A DNA stretch of 64,000 nt from DATGKG01 sp963783145 (GCA_963783145.1 CAWAMM010000007.1:620001-684000); one strand, 5' to 3'. Numbered from the stretch's first letter, positions 44,051 to 52,903 are shown. Numbers and translations: made by a program. Notes: generated by a model from the sequence alone, not told the origin.

Positions 44051-44317
44051 TTAACGCTGCGAGGTGGCGAGCCAGCGCTCTACGATGCTTCTAGCTAACG
44101 TCGTGTGGCCGATTCCACGACGTTTCGCTCGCTTCTTCAGGGTCTCTAGGTCATCTTTGTAAAGCCTCACCGCAATCTGCTCCGTGCGCGCCGGTCGAAT
44201 CTGGAGGTCGAGATCCTCGACGTGGTCGCCGAACTCCTCAACACTGTGGCGACTCCAGAACTTACGCTCGGCGTCATCGCTCTTGAAGCTTGGCAGCTTG
44301 TATTTTTTTGCAGTCAT
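44051..44317 (-). CDS. CopG/BrnA-type antitoxin
   Basis: The 88-residue protein starts MTAKKYKLPSFKSDDAERKF, with WSRHSVEEFGDHVEDLDLQI following, then IAVRLYKDDLETLKKRAKRR and a short C-terminal helix, the ribbon-helix-helix layout of CopG-type antitoxins with an N-terminal toxin-binding part. Its ATG overlaps the toxin stop as ATGA and has GGAGG upstream. It lies between rpoD and a displaced rpoD 3' end. The call is from the motif and the pairing. Confidence 0.75.
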   Translation of the reverse strand: MTAKKYKLPSFKSDDAERKFWSRHSVEEFGDHVEDLDLQIRPARTEQIAVRLYKDDLETLKKRAKRRGIGHTTLARSIVERWLATSQR

Positions 44318-44700
44318 CTTCTTCCTCCTTTGCTGCGGCGCCACGCGCGATAACTCCGGATCTCATCCGGCGCCGACATCCGGGCACTTACGCACAGCCG
44401 CATCGACGGGTCGAATTCGAGACGTTGACCCGCCACGTCCACGGGCGGCACGATGAACACGTCCTCATCATCGAGGTCGCGTGCCTCTGCCGCGCGAAGC
44501 ACGCAAGTCAAAAACTCGCCGTGCGCCAATGGCGCCACGACGAACCATCTTGTGCGAGCTCCGCGCCCGCCCCGCCGGACGCGGGCGGGACCGTGGCGAC
44601 CAAAAACTGCGTCCGCTATGTCATCAGCATCAATGTCGCGCTCGGCTAGATGTTCGAGGCTGGCGGCGGTGAATACCAGCGTCCAGCCCATCATCTGCAT
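44314..44700 (-). CDS. Candidate toxin of a CopG-paired TA module
   Basis: A 128-residue basic protein with TLVFTAASLEHLAERDIDAD, DIADAVFGRHGPARVRRGGR, WFVVAPLAHGEFLTCVLRAA and a C-terminal DEIRSYRAWRRSK. The size, strand order and 4-base overlap with the CopG-type gene suggest a toxin of the BrnT or similar RNase type, but I cannot assign the family with certainty. Its start at 44700 lies inside a perfect palindrome, fitting autoregulation. In-frame ATGs at 44694 and 44691 are also possible starts. Confidence 0.6.
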   Translation of the reverse strand: MQMMGWTLVFTAASLEHLAERDIDADDIADAVFGRHGPARVRRGGRGARTRWFVVAPLAHGEFLTCVLRAAEARDLDDEDVFIVPPVDVAGQRLEFDPSMRLCVSARMSAPDEIRSYRAWRRSKGGRR

Positions 44701-44715
44701 ACCGTAATGGTATGC
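44697..44715. promoter_or_regulatory. Palindromic operator at the TA module start
   Basis: GCATACC-GTAAT-GGTATGC has perfect 7-base arms. The left arm holds the toxin start codon. This is a normal place for the operator of an autoregulated TA module. Confidence 0.7.
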
Positions 44716-44792
44716 AATCGTCGACGAGGGTGCAAATGCAGCCACTGTCCCAAGAGGAAACGATGCTGTCGACAGGCTCGTCTTCGAAGGTC

Positions 44793-44832
44793 AATAAAAA
44801 AAACCGGCCCGATGACCGGGCCGCTTTTTTTT
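44793..44832. terminator. Bidirectional terminator after rpoD
   Basis: CGGCCCG and CGGGCCG form a stem with runs of eight A and eight T on either side, so it can stop transcription from both strands. It serves rpoD on the minus strand. It differs from the terminator beside the displaced rpoD end. Confidence 0.85.
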
Positions 44833-44847
44833 ACGTGAGGGGAATGA

Positions 44848-46614
44848 CTACTCGCGTTCCTGGAAACCCTCGAGGTTGCGCGAGCGGCCGGTCTGGCGCA
44901 GCTTGCGTAGCGCCTTCGCCTCGATCTGGCGGATGCGCTCGCGGGTAACCGCGAACTGCTTGCCGACTTCCTCGAGCGTGTAGTCGGTCTTCTGGCCGAT
45001 ACCGAAGCGCATGCGCAGGATTTGCTCCTCGCGGGGAGTGAGCGTCGCGAGAACTTTGCGGGTCTGTTCGCCGAGGTTGCCCTGAATCGCCGCCTCGACC
45101 GGCGAAGGCGCCAACTCGTCCTCGACAAAATCCCCGAGCGAGCTTTCTTCCTCATCGCCGATCGGGGTTTCGAGCGAAATCGGCTCTTTGACGATCTTGA
45201 GGACCTTCTGGACCTTGTCGAGCGGCATTTCCATCTGCTCGGCAATTTCTTCCGGGCTCGGCTCGCGGCCGAGACGCTGCACCAGCAGCCGTGTGACCCG
45301 CAGCAGCTTGTTGATGGTCTCGACCATATGCACCGGGATGCGGATGGTGCGGCCCTGGTCGGCGATCGCGCGCGACATCGACTGGCGAATCCACCAGGTC
45401 GCGTAGGTGGAGAATTTGTAACCGCGCTGATACTCGAACTTGTCCACCGCGCGCATCAGGCCGATGTTGCCTTCCTGGATAAGGTCGAGGAACCCCAGCC
45501 CACGATTGGTGTAGCGCTTGGCGAGGCTGACCACGAGGCGCAGGTTGGCCTCGGTCAATTCCTTCTTTGCGCGGCGGCTCTTGCTCTGGCCGGCCGCGAT
45601 GGTTTCGAGTTTGCGTGCGTAGTCCTCGCCGTTGGCCTTGACCCGTTTCTCGATCGCCTTGATGGCTTTCTGAGCGTCGCGAATTCGCTGCGCGATATCG
45701 AGCAGGTTTTCGCGGCTGTCGCCGACCTTGAGCACGTGGCGGCGATCTTCGGCCTCCCCCGCTTCTTTGATGAGCTGGTTCTTGGTGCGCCCGGTTTCTT
45801 CCTCATAGCGCGCGATCAGGCGCTCGGAATTGACGAACTCATGCAGCAAGCGACGCATCTCGCCGATGATGGCTTCTTGCAGGCGCGGCGACAGCGCCAT
45901 GTCGCGCAACTCCTTCTTCACCTTGTCTTTGGTGCGAAGGTAATCCTTCTCCAGTTTGGGCTTGCGCCGCGGTCCAACCTTGCTATGAAACAGCTCTTCT
46001 TCGAATTCATTGAGGCGGTCGCGAATCTCGCTGAGCTTCTTAAGCGAGACGGTCAGCTTCTTGAGCTGCTTCTCGTCCGCCTCGGGCCCGCGTTCCTCGT
46101 CGGGATCGGTCGAGGGCTCGTCATTCTCTTCGTATATTTCGCGCAGTTCGGCCTCGCCCTGGAGCACCTTCTCGGCGATCTCGATTACACGATCGAGGGT
46201 AACCGGAGAGCCGAGAACTTCATCCTCGACTTCAATCTCGCCAGCCTCGATGCGCTTGGCGATTTCAACTTCCTGCTCGCGCGAGAGGAGTTGGAAGTTG
46301 CCCATCTCCTTGAGGTAGAGGCGGACCGGGTCGGATGATTCGCCGACCGATTCGGCAGCGGCCGCGGGTGCCGGAGCCTCGGGCTCGGCTTCTTCGGCTT
46401 CCTCTTCGGCGGCGGCCTCAGTTTCGGCGGTCGGAACTTCTTCGAGCACCTTGATATCAAGGTCCTCAAAGCTGTCCAACGCGGCACGCAGATCGGTCGG
46501 AGACGCGACATCCTGGGGCAGGAAATCATTGACCTGATCGAAGGTCAGGTACCCTTGCTCGCGGCCCAGATCGACAAGACCCTGTAGATCTTTTCCTTCG
46601 TACTTTGGCTTCAT
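44848..46614 (-). CDS. rpoD: Primary sigma factor RpoD
   Basis: The housekeeping sigma-70. Seen: region 1.1 (GLVDLGREQGYLTFDQVNDF), an acidic alanine-rich linker, region 1.2 DPVRLYLKEMGNFQLLSREQ, region 2 TEANLRLVVSLAKRYTNRGL with GFLDLIQEGNIGLMRAVDKF and the DNA-melting segment FSTYATWWIRQSMSRAIADQ, region 3, and region 4 LTPREEQILRMRFGIG with VTRERIRQIEAKALRKLR. The 588-residue length is normal. Its last 18 codons exist a second time at 43982-44038. It is the host gene that a TA module has been placed behind. Confidence 0.98.
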   Translation of the reverse strand: MKPKYEGKDLQGLVDLGREQGYLTFDQVNDFLPQDVASPTDLRAALDSFEDLDIKVLEEVPTAETEAAAEEEAEEAEPEAPAPAAAAESVGESSDPVRLYLKEMGNFQLLSREQEVEIAKRIEAGEIEVEDEVLGSPVTLDRVIEIAEKVLQGEAELREIYEENDEPSTDPDEERGPEADEKQLKKLTVSLKKLSEIRDRLNEFEEELFHSKVGPRRKPKLEKDYLRTKDKVKKELRDMALSPRLQEAIIGEMRRLLHEFVNSERLIARYEEETGRTKNQLIKEAGEAEDRRHVLKVGDSRENLLDIAQRIRDAQKAIKAIEKRVKANGEDYARKLETIAAGQSKSRRAKKELTEANLRLVVSLAKRYTNRGLGFLDLIQEGNIGLMRAVDKFEYQRGYKFSTYATWWIRQSMSRAIADQGRTIRIPVHMVETINKLLRVTRLLVQRLGREPSPEEIAEQMEMPLDKVQKVLKIVKEPISLETPIGDEEESSLGDFVEDELAPSPVEAAIQGNLGEQTRKVLATLTPREEQILRMRFGIGQKTDYTLEEVGKQFAVTRERIRQIEAKALRKLRQTGRSRNLEGFQERE

Positions 46615-47016
46615 GCTCTCAAATTTTCCGCTGGCTCCGGAAACGATGCCGGAGCTGGCAAAATCACCAACGACCGCTTCGGAGCCGGAAGGAGCGACGA
46701 ATATGAGGCTGGCTCATCAGATTGAGATATAGAACGTGGCTGCCAAGACGGCAAGCTCGCGACGCCGAATACTCAACGCTATTCGCGCGCGCACGCGCTG
46801 TCAAACCACTCAATATCAAGGACGAGATTACTCCGATCAAGTTTCAGTCCGGCCACTTGTTGGTCCGACGGCGAAAACGGACTCGTCGGACCTCTAGAGA
46901 ATAAATATATGCACGACTGCTGGTCGCTGCTGCGTCGGAATCACAAAATCTTTAGAAGCAAGGGCCGTTCCCAGCCAACAGACAATGCTGCAACAGTTGA
47001 AACGACACGGCGGATC
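46615..47016. other. Region upstream of rpoD without a recognisable gene
   Basis: About 400 bases between the start of rpoD and the glmS terminator. Short open frames here carry no family features. It must hold the rpoD promoter, but no confident site was read. Confidence 0.5.
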
Positions 47017-47064
47017 GCAAAAAAGAATCCGCGCACACCGCCCGCCAAATCCGGCGGTGTGCGC
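47017..47064 (-). terminator. Terminator after glmS
   Basis: GCGCACACCGCC and GGCGGTGTGCGC form a perfect 12-bp stem with a 10-base loop, followed on the minus strand by GGATTCTTTTTTGCG. It lies 27 bases past the glmS stop. Confidence 0.85.
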
Positions 47065-47091
47065 TAATCCATTGGACAGGGGCCAGCTTTC

Positions 47092-48924
47092 TTATTCCAC
47101 CGTCACCGACTTCGCCAGGTTGCGAGGCTGATCGACGTCGGTGCCGCGCTCGACCGCGATATGATACGCGAGCAGTTGCAGCGGCAGAGTCATCAGCACC
47201 GGTGTTAGCAGCGCCGAGGTCTCCGGGACCTCGATGACATCGGCGGCGATACGCTCCAGCTCCGGCGATTTGCGATTGGTGACCGCGATGATCCTGCCGT
47301 TGCGCGACTCCACTTCCTTCATATTGGACAAGGATTTCTCGAATAGCGCGTCATTCGGGATGAGGACGACGACCGGCATCTTGTCGTCGATGAGCGCGAT
47401 CGGGCCATGCTTCATCTCACTGGCCGAATACCCTTCGGCATGGATGTATGAGATCTCCTTCAGCTTGAGCGCACCCTCGAAGGCCACCGGATAGTTGATA
47501 CCTCTTCCGAGGAAGAGAAAATCCGTCGCCGATGCATACTTTCGGGCTACCTTCACTACGGTTGGTTCGCTGCTGATGACCGACTCGATTTGCGAAGGGA
47601 TGGCGAAGGCGGTCTTCAGCAGCTCCGATACCTGGCTCTCCGATAGCCTGCCCAGCTTTATCCCTAGATGTATCGCGTATAGATAATACGCCTCTATCTG
47701 CGTTATGAAGCATTTTGTCGTCGTCACGCTGATTTCCGGCCCACATCGCGTGTATATCTGCGCGTTCGCCCTCCGCGCGATCGAGGAATCCACCGTGTTC
47801 GTCAGCGCAATCAGATGCGCCCCGCGCGACGCCGCTTCCTCCATCGCGGCTAGCGTGTCCGCAGTCTCACCCGACTGCGACACCGCCATCACCACGGTGC
47901 CCTCACCGACCGGCGGCCGCCGATAGCGAAACTCTCCGGCATAGTCGACTTCGACCGGCACCCCCGCGATTTCCTCGATCATGAATTTGCCGATATTCGC
48001 CGTTATCCACGACGCCCCAGCCCCCAGCATCACGATGCGCTTGATCGATTCGGCGCCGGCCGGCGGCATCAGGTCGGTTTCGAAGTTGACGGAGGCCGAA
48101 TTGGCCGATGCGCGCCCCGCCATCGTGTCGATCCATGCTTGTGGCTGTTCGGCGATTTCCTTGCGCAAATAATGCTTATAGCCACCTTTAGTAGCCACCG
48201 CCGAGCTCCATTCGACCCGCCGCGGCGCCCGGGTGACCGGCGTCCCGTCAAATAACATCACTTTGATACCGGATGCGGTTACTTCTGCCAGTTCCCCGTC
48301 CTCCAGCACCAGCGTCATTCGCGTATGCTCCAGCAGCGCGGGGATGTCCGACGCGATAAAGTTCTCGCCTTCGCCATAGCCGAGCACCATCGGGGTCGCG
48401 GTCTTGGCCGCCACCAGCTTGTCGGGCTCGCTTTCCGACATCACGACGATCGAGAACGAGCCGCGCAGCTCGCCGACCGCGGCGCGCACCGCCTCCGTCA
48501 ACTGCATCCCGCGCCCGACATTCTCTTCGATAAGATGCGAAATCAGCTCGGTATCGGTATCGGACTTCATCTTATGGCCGCGCGCGACCAGCGCGGCGCG
48601 CAGCGCCACGAAATTCTCGACGATCCCGTTATGGATGACGGCGACGGGCCCGGCCTTATGCGGATGCGCATTTTCTTCGGACGGTTTGCCATGGGTGGCC
48701 CACCGGGTGTGGCCGATTCCGATATGGCCGGTCAGCGGCGACTGCCCGACCATCGCGCGCAAATTTTCGAGTTTTCCCTTGGCGCGCCGGATATGCATCG
48801 CGCCGTTTGCGACGAGGGTCGCGATCCCGGCGGAGTCGTAGCCGCGATATTCCAGCCGCTGTAATCCTCCTATGAGGATTGGATAGGCGTCCTGCTTTCC
48901 TACGTACCCAACAATTCCGCACAT
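47092..48924 (-). CDS. glmS: Glutamine-fructose-6-phosphate aminotransferase
   Basis: Makes glucosamine-6-phosphate from fructose-6-phosphate and glutamine, the first step of cell-wall amino-sugar synthesis. Seen: the N-terminal nucleophile MCGIVGYVGKQDAYPILIGG, LEYRGYDSAGIAT, GHTRWATHGKPSEENAHPHK, SIS domains with VMAVSQSGETADTLAAMEEA, and the C-terminal DQPRNLAKSVTVE. The 610-residue length is normal. A 37-bp palindromic repeat lies 14 bases before the start. No glmS ribozyme was read. Confidence 0.98.
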   Translation of the reverse strand: MCGIVGYVGKQDAYPILIGGLQRLEYRGYDSAGIATLVANGAMHIRRAKGKLENLRAMVGQSPLTGHIGIGHTRWATHGKPSEENAHPHKAGPVAVIHNGIVENFVALRAALVARGHKMKSDTDTELISHLIEENVGRGMQLTEAVRAAVGELRGSFSIVVMSESEPDKLVAAKTATPMVLGYGEGENFIASDIPALLEHTRMTLVLEDGELAEVTASGIKVMLFDGTPVTRAPRRVEWSSAVATKGGYKHYLRKEIAEQPQAWIDTMAGRASANSASVNFETDLMPPAGAESIKRIVMLGAGASWITANIGKFMIEEIAGVPVEVDYAGEFRYRRPPVGEGTVVMAVSQSGETADTLAAMEEAASRGAHLIALTNTVDSSIARRANAQIYTRCGPEISVTTTKCFITQIEAYYLYAIHLGIKLGRLSESQVSELLKTAFAIPSQIESVISSEPTVVKVARKYASATDFLFLGRGINYPVAFEGALKLKEISYIHAEGYSASEMKHGPIALIDDKMPVVVLIPNDALFEKSLSNMKEVESRNGRIIAVTNRKSPELERIAADVIEVPETSALLTPVLMTLPLQLLAYHIAVERGTDVDQPRNLAKSVTVE

Positions 48925-48937
48925 ACTGATGCTCCTG

Positions 48938-48977
48938 TAGACCTAACCCCTGGCCCCTTCCCCTGAAGTGGAAGGGG
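48938..48977. repeat. 37-40-bp palindromic repeat, second copy
   Basis: GTAGACCTAACCCC-TGG-CCCCTTCCCCTGAAG and GGAAGGGG. It is the reverse complement of the repeat at 30521-30557 with few changes. It lies 14 bases before glmS. Confidence 0.75.
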
Positions 48978-49651
48978 AATGTGGTCGAGGCCGTCTTTTT
49001 CTAGTCCCCTCTCTCGCTGCGCGAGAGAGGGTGGCTGGCGCGCTGCTCGCTCCTTGTTTTCGCGAGCAGCGTGTCAGACGGGTGAGAGCCGGAGGGCGTC
49101 TTCGCCCGACGGTGCCGCAATCGGCACGCGCTCCGATGCTCTGTTCCTTTTCTGTCATCCCGAGCGGCCACTTCGGCCCGAAGGATCTACGCGCACCGAT
49201 TCTCCGGTAGTGTTCGCTCAAATGACGCTAATGATGTCGGGAGAGTTTCAGATTTGAATGCGAAGCATGCTCTGCTCCGCCCACATGAGCCGGGATTTGT
49301 CGTGCGGTCACCCGCGCGGTTTGTCCGACTCTGACGATTGTGGAACCGGGAAGCCATCCGCCGAAGATCTCGATAAGCTCCCACCTCGTTAACTCGCGCG
49401 ATGCGCGAGTCTGGCGCTACTCTCGGTAAAATGAATCGCTATTGATGAGCTCCTCGAATGACTCGGGCGCGCCGCCCTGTACAAATATTGTGACCGAGCG
49501 CGAGAAGTGAGGCAATCGACGACCGCATTGTACCATTTCCAATTGTTCTGTCGGGATCGTAGAATTTGCGTAAGGCCGTTTCCACTCCTCGTTGACGGCT
49601 GAATACTAGAGGTCTGCCTCCGAATGTATGGCGCGAAACAGGAGGATGATG
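48978..49651. other. Repeat-rich intergenic region
   Basis: About 670 bases between glmS and a small membrane-protein gene. It has short palindromes such as CCTCTCTCGC-TGC-GCGAGAGAGG (49009-49031) and GGGCGTC-TTC-GCCC. Open frames exist but none is convincing. No RNA gene was recognised. Confidence 0.5.
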
Positions 49652-50044
49652 ATGGATCGGGACTTCGAGGAACTTAAGCTCCTGTTCGACTATACCCAGT
49701 GGCAATCGCGCTTCAGCCTGATCGTCGCCACCGTAGGTGCCGCGGCAGTTGGGTCATCGGACTATCATCTCAACGTCGCACAATGGCCAATGTGGGTTGC
49801 GATCATTCTGGCGATTCTGGCAGCTTTCTCGGCCGGAGTTGTTGCCTCAAGTATTCCAGATTTTCACCAGAATATCGAGAAATTGTGGGAAAAAAAGCTT
49901 GGTCCAATTCGGCAATTCATGGTGGCAAAACACTGGTTCTGGCTGCAACATGGCGCTCTTTATGTGGCATTATTTTTTGTACTTATCGGGCTGATCCTTG
50001 GAGGCTCGAATCCGACGACGACCTGCCGTCAAAGATCTTGGTAA
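49652..50044 (+). CDS. Small membrane protein of unknown function
   Basis: The 130-residue product starts MDRDFEELKLLFDYTQWQSR and has two or three membrane segments: FSLIVATVGAAAVG, MWVAIILAILAAFSAGVVAS and HGALYVALFFVLIGLILGG. I chose the third of three ATGs in a row, 6 bases after GGAGG. No family was recognised. It begins an accessory stretch that has lower GC and TA modules. Confidence 0.6.
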   Translation: MDRDFEELKLLFDYTQWQSRFSLIVATVGAAAVGSSDYHLNVAQWPMWVAIILAILAAFSAGVVASSIPDFHQNIEKLWEKKLGPIRQFMVAKHWFWLQHGALYVALFFVLIGLILGGSNPTTTCRQRSW

Positions 50045-50136
50045 CTTGTAGTCCGATCTGAATCTGCATCCAATATTCTATCGGCACTTTGTCGAAGGGT
50101 GTTGGCGCGAAAAGCCAACAAACAAAGCTATTCTTC

Positions 50137-51228
50137 TCAAGTCGGAGACGCCATCGTTGTCACGAAAATCAGTTCTTCTTGGCGAATCGTACTCGTGACT
50201 TCAAGAATCCCCTCTCCTTCGCCCATTTTCTCATCGTCCTGAAGTAATCTCGCTTCCGGGAACTCGGTTTGCGGAATTTGCTTCAGAATCTGCTTTTGTT
50301 CTCTCAGCCAGTGGTCAAAACCTGCCGCTTCTATTTCTCGCTTGTCCTCCGTTTCTATCTGTTCCCGCCACTCCTCTTCTGTAAGGTCCGGCTTTTCAAT
50401 AACCCAAGCCGCCATTTCTTTCGCCTCTGAGTCATTGTCACTGATCTTTTGAAGAGTAGCAGACACCTCCGGCGGATAGTGGTTCCTGATTCTCTCAGCT
50501 TGGAAAGGTTGCAAAAACCCGCCCACCGGTCCGTTAAGGCCAAACTTGTCGTCGATCGGTGTGTCCTGCAGACCGACGGGGTATCTGAGAACATGGAACG
50601 CGACGACAACTCTTACTACTTGAGTCATGAACGCAAGCCATTTCTTGAGCGATTCGTGGTTGAAAGTGTTGACGTTTGATTGGCTAAGTGCCCGACTCGA
50701 AAAGCGAATACCTCTCGTGTGGGCGAAGTCGCACAGCTTCTTATAGAGATTTTCAGTTTCGCCCAACAACCCATGCTTGTTATGGAATGCTCGGATATTC
50801 GTGTTGGTTTTCAGCTTTGCGAAGAGGGCGCGGCGAAAAGGCGTTACCTCTAAAGAACGGAGCCATCCTTGGGCGTCGATGTGAGCTGGGCCGCGGATAT
50901 CCCAGTAGACGGATAAGCAACCTAGTTCGAGCACATTTCGGAGCGCGCTGATCGCGTGCGTATAAAATCCGAGCTTGCTAAGCACTATCGAGCTTTCGAG
51001 CTCGTATTCTCCTTCGGTGAGTGGGAAGGTATGTCCCGACCAGAATTGCTCGACCGTTTCCGGCACCAAATCGATAAGGGACCGGTATGCCCATAGGTGC
51101 TCGTTGATGTCTCGAGCGCCATCGTCTTTCTGATCCGTCAGGTACTTGTTGGTCTGGTCGAGGATATCCAGAACCTTTTCATCTGAGTTCAGCAAGTGTA
51201 TCGGACTTACGAACCCTCGTTGTGCCAT
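50137..51228 (-). CDS. Unknown soluble protein, HEPN-like features
   Basis: The 363-residue protein is helical and soluble. LSKLGFYTHAISALRNVLEL then CLSVYWDIRG and LCDFAHTRGIRFSS recall HEPN-type and DUF5677-like proteins that lie in defence or TA clusters, but the R-x4-6-H motif is not clear. The C-terminal third is glutamate-rich. It is more AT-rich than its neighbours by eye and lies next to TA genes, so it was possibly acquired. A function is not assigned. Confidence 0.55.
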   Translation of the reverse strand: MAQRGFVSPIHLLNSDEKVLDILDQTNKYLTDQKDDGARDINEHLWAYRSLIDLVPETVEQFWSGHTFPLTEGEYELESSIVLSKLGFYTHAISALRNVLELGCLSVYWDIRGPAHIDAQGWLRSLEVTPFRRALFAKLKTNTNIRAFHNKHGLLGETENLYKKLCDFAHTRGIRFSSRALSQSNVNTFNHESLKKWLAFMTQVVRVVVAFHVLRYPVGLQDTPIDDKFGLNGPVGGFLQPFQAERIRNHYPPEVSATLQKISDNDSEAKEMAAWVIEKPDLTEEEWREQIETEDKREIEAAGFDHWLREQKQILKQIPQTEFPEARLLQDDEKMGEGEGILEVTSTIRQEELIFVTTMASPT

Positions 51229-51283
51229 GGTGGTGTCGCCTCAACCCTACCGCTTCGCTCTCGTCGGCGCCTTCTTCGAAGAT

Positions 51284-51658
51284 TTACTGCGGCGCTGGTA
51301 AATCGTAAATCGCCGCGCCCTCAAAATCGACTTCGACCACGCGGTTAACTAAGTCCGTGAGTTGACGTCGCTTCACCTCTGTCAATGCGAGACTAAATAG
51401 CTCTCGTTGCTGATCGCGCCACACGTTTGGTTTGAGAATGATCAGCCCGGAGTGAAGCTCCATCAGCTTGAATATGCGGAGGAAATCTTCGGCGTTGTTG
51501 GTTACGAAGGTGAACTCTTCCCGAAGAATAATGTCCTTAAGTTCATAGTCTTGGCAGCCGGCAAGTCCGAGCTCGACGACGTGATGAGCCTCAAACCCGG
51601 CGGCGTGAGCAATCCGCGTCAGGCTCTTGGCGCAACACTCATCGATCAGAAATTTCAC
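51284..51658 (-). CDS. DUF5615 PIN-like toxin
   Basis: A 124-residue PIN-like protein: VKFLIDECCAKSLTRIAHAA with the first acidic pair, GCQDYELKDIILREEFTFVT and NNAEDFLRIFKLM with the later acidic position, then GLIILKPNV. DUF5615 proteins are thought to be RNases of TA modules. The GTG start overlaps the antitoxin stop as GTGA. Upstream codons of the frame lie inside the antitoxin gene and are not used. Confidence 0.8.
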   Translation of the reverse strand: MKFLIDECCAKSLTRIAHAAGFEAHHVVELGLAGCQDYELKDIILREEFTFVTNNAEDFLRIFKLMELHSGLIILKPNVWRDQQRELFSLALTEVKRRQLTDLVNRVVEVDFEGAAIYDLPAPQ

Positions 51659-52233
51659 GCCGTAACTTCGCGCGGCCTCTGAGCAACGTGCCACGGATGG
51701 CGCGGAGGGCGTCCGCGACGCGGATACGCGACGGAAAAAATCCTTGCGGATTCGAGGTCCTCTGCTTTGAGGGAGGGATACTCCTCGAGGAATTCGTCCT
51801 CGTTTGGCTCCTGTTCGAGCATCGCGGCGATTTCGTAGACGCCGATCCTGGTGCCTTTGATGACTGGCAGCCCGCCGCGGATTTCTGGATCTGAAACGAC
51901 CTTGCGCTTGGCTTTCTGAAGTTGCGCGAGCCGCCTCCGGATCGCGCGGAACGCGGACTTAAGCTGGAAGATGCACCCGCCAAGGTCAAGATCAGTGCCC
52001 GCACGAAGGGACTCGCCGAGTTTCTTTCGAAGTTGTCGCTTCGCCGCAGCGGTCACCCTGACAAATCCTGAATCTATGCGGCCAATCAGATAAAGGAAGA
52101 CTAGATCTTCGAGATCCAAAGCGCGACCTTTGCGGTTTCGCGCCGCGCCAAGAGGGCCTTCATCGATTGCTTTCTGAACGAAGCGAACAGGCAGATCGAT
52201 GATTGCTGCGGCCTCGGTAGGAGTAAACTCCAT
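51655..52233 (-). CDS. DUF433 antitoxin with N-terminal HTH
   Basis: The 192-residue protein begins MEFTPTEAAAIIDLPVRFVQ, a helix-turn-helix, with LDLEDLVFLYLIGRI following, and ends with the DUF433 domain: VVSDPEIRGGLPVIKGTRIG and VYEIAAMLEQEPNEDEFLEE, the typical pattern D-P-x-x-x-G-x-P-x-x-x-G-T-R. It is the partner of the overlapping PIN-like gene. The DUF433-DUF5615 pair is a known TA type. It precedes a displaced gene fragment at 52427. Confidence 0.85.
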   Translation of the reverse strand: MEFTPTEAAAIIDLPVRFVQKAIDEGPLGAARNRKGRALDLEDLVFLYLIGRIDSGFVRVTAAAKRQLRKKLGESLRAGTDLDLGGCIFQLKSAFRAIRRRLAQLQKAKRKVVSDPEIRGGLPVIKGTRIGVYEIAAMLEQEPNEDEFLEEYPSLKAEDLESARIFSVAYPRRGRPPRHPWHVAQRPREVTA

Positions 52234-52426
52234 AATTGATCCCTTTCGTAGGATTGATTATACGCCGGTAGGGCGGCCCAGGGAAATCGCTGCGGGTAGG
52301 TCCTTCCGCGGTCACCTCGGGACGACAAGTTGAAGAGCGCAGCGAGAGAAGAAAGGAATTGTATTTTCTAAAGGACCCTCACCCGCGCAATCAGATGGCG
52401 CGTCCTCTCCATTCTGGGAGAGGAGA

Positions 52427-52608
52427 TCAGTGCGGATGCAGAACCATCACGATGTAGTAAAACCAGAGCGGGACCAGCGTGGCGCAGTAACCGTACATCC
52501 AGAGCATGCCGACGAAACCGCCCCATGAGGCCGCGTCGGTGCGAGGGTTTTTCACCATCATCGAGCGCGTCACACCCGTCGCAAGGCGCTGCAGTATCGG
52601 CATCGAGG
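52427..52608 (-). pseudogene. Displaced second copy of the 3' end of the 53422 membrane gene
   Basis: These 182 bases repeat the last 60 codons of the gene at 53422-54291 in the same orientation, still open, with MPILQRLATGVTRSMMVKNP at the start, VGMLWMYGYCATLVPLW and LHPH-stop at the end. Identity is about 93 percent by direct comparison; I count six synonymous and four amino-acid-changing codons, plus TGA in place of TAA. Matching sequence continues past the stop to about 52350. The hicBA module lies between the two copies. Confidence 0.88.
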
Positions 52609-52655
52609 TCTCCTTTCGGCAGCTTCGACATGATTCGGTCAGCGACGGAAAAACT

Positions 52656-52877
52656 TTACGCGTTGTTCCACTCGTCGCGCGAAATTGTCGCGCTTTTCAG
52701 AATCCAGCCAAGCAGGTCGAGGCCGATATCCCCTCGATGAGGATTTGGAATTCTCACCGTTCCGCGCGCGCCGGTCATGATTTGATGTTTTCCGCGGCCG
52801 ATCGGTCCTTTCTCGTAACCCAATCGCCGGAGTTTGCGCACCAGTTCGGCATAAGAACAGGGAGATAGACTCGGCAC
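52656..52877 (-). CDS. hicA: HicA-type mRNA interferase toxin
   Basis: The 73-residue protein shows YAELVRKLRRLGYEKGPIGR followed by GKHQIM, the catalytic histidine segment of the HicA double-stranded-RNA-binding fold, and RIPNPHRGDIGLDLLGWILK. HicA cuts mRNA. It follows hicB by 26 bases. The module lies between a membrane-protein gene and the displaced copy of that gene's 3' end. Confidence 0.85.
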   Translation of the reverse strand: MPSLSPCSYAELVRKLRRLGYEKGPIGRGKHQIMTGARGTVRIPNPHRGDIGLDLLGWILKSATISRDEWNNA

Positions 52878-52903
52878 TTGTTCTACCGCGCCGTAGGGGT
52901 CGC

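Noticed and set aside
46722..46904. 60-codon open frame between rpoD and glmS
   Set aside because: It has no ribosome site, no family resemblance and a composition typical of chance frames.
48925..49000. glmS ribozyme before glmS
   Set aside because: The 13 bases between the repeat and the start codon leave no room for the ribozyme core, and no matching sequence was recognised.
52368..52631. 87-residue open frame on the minus strand
   Set aside because: It reads the displaced membrane-gene fragment in the wrong frame; the right frame gives the LHPH ending.
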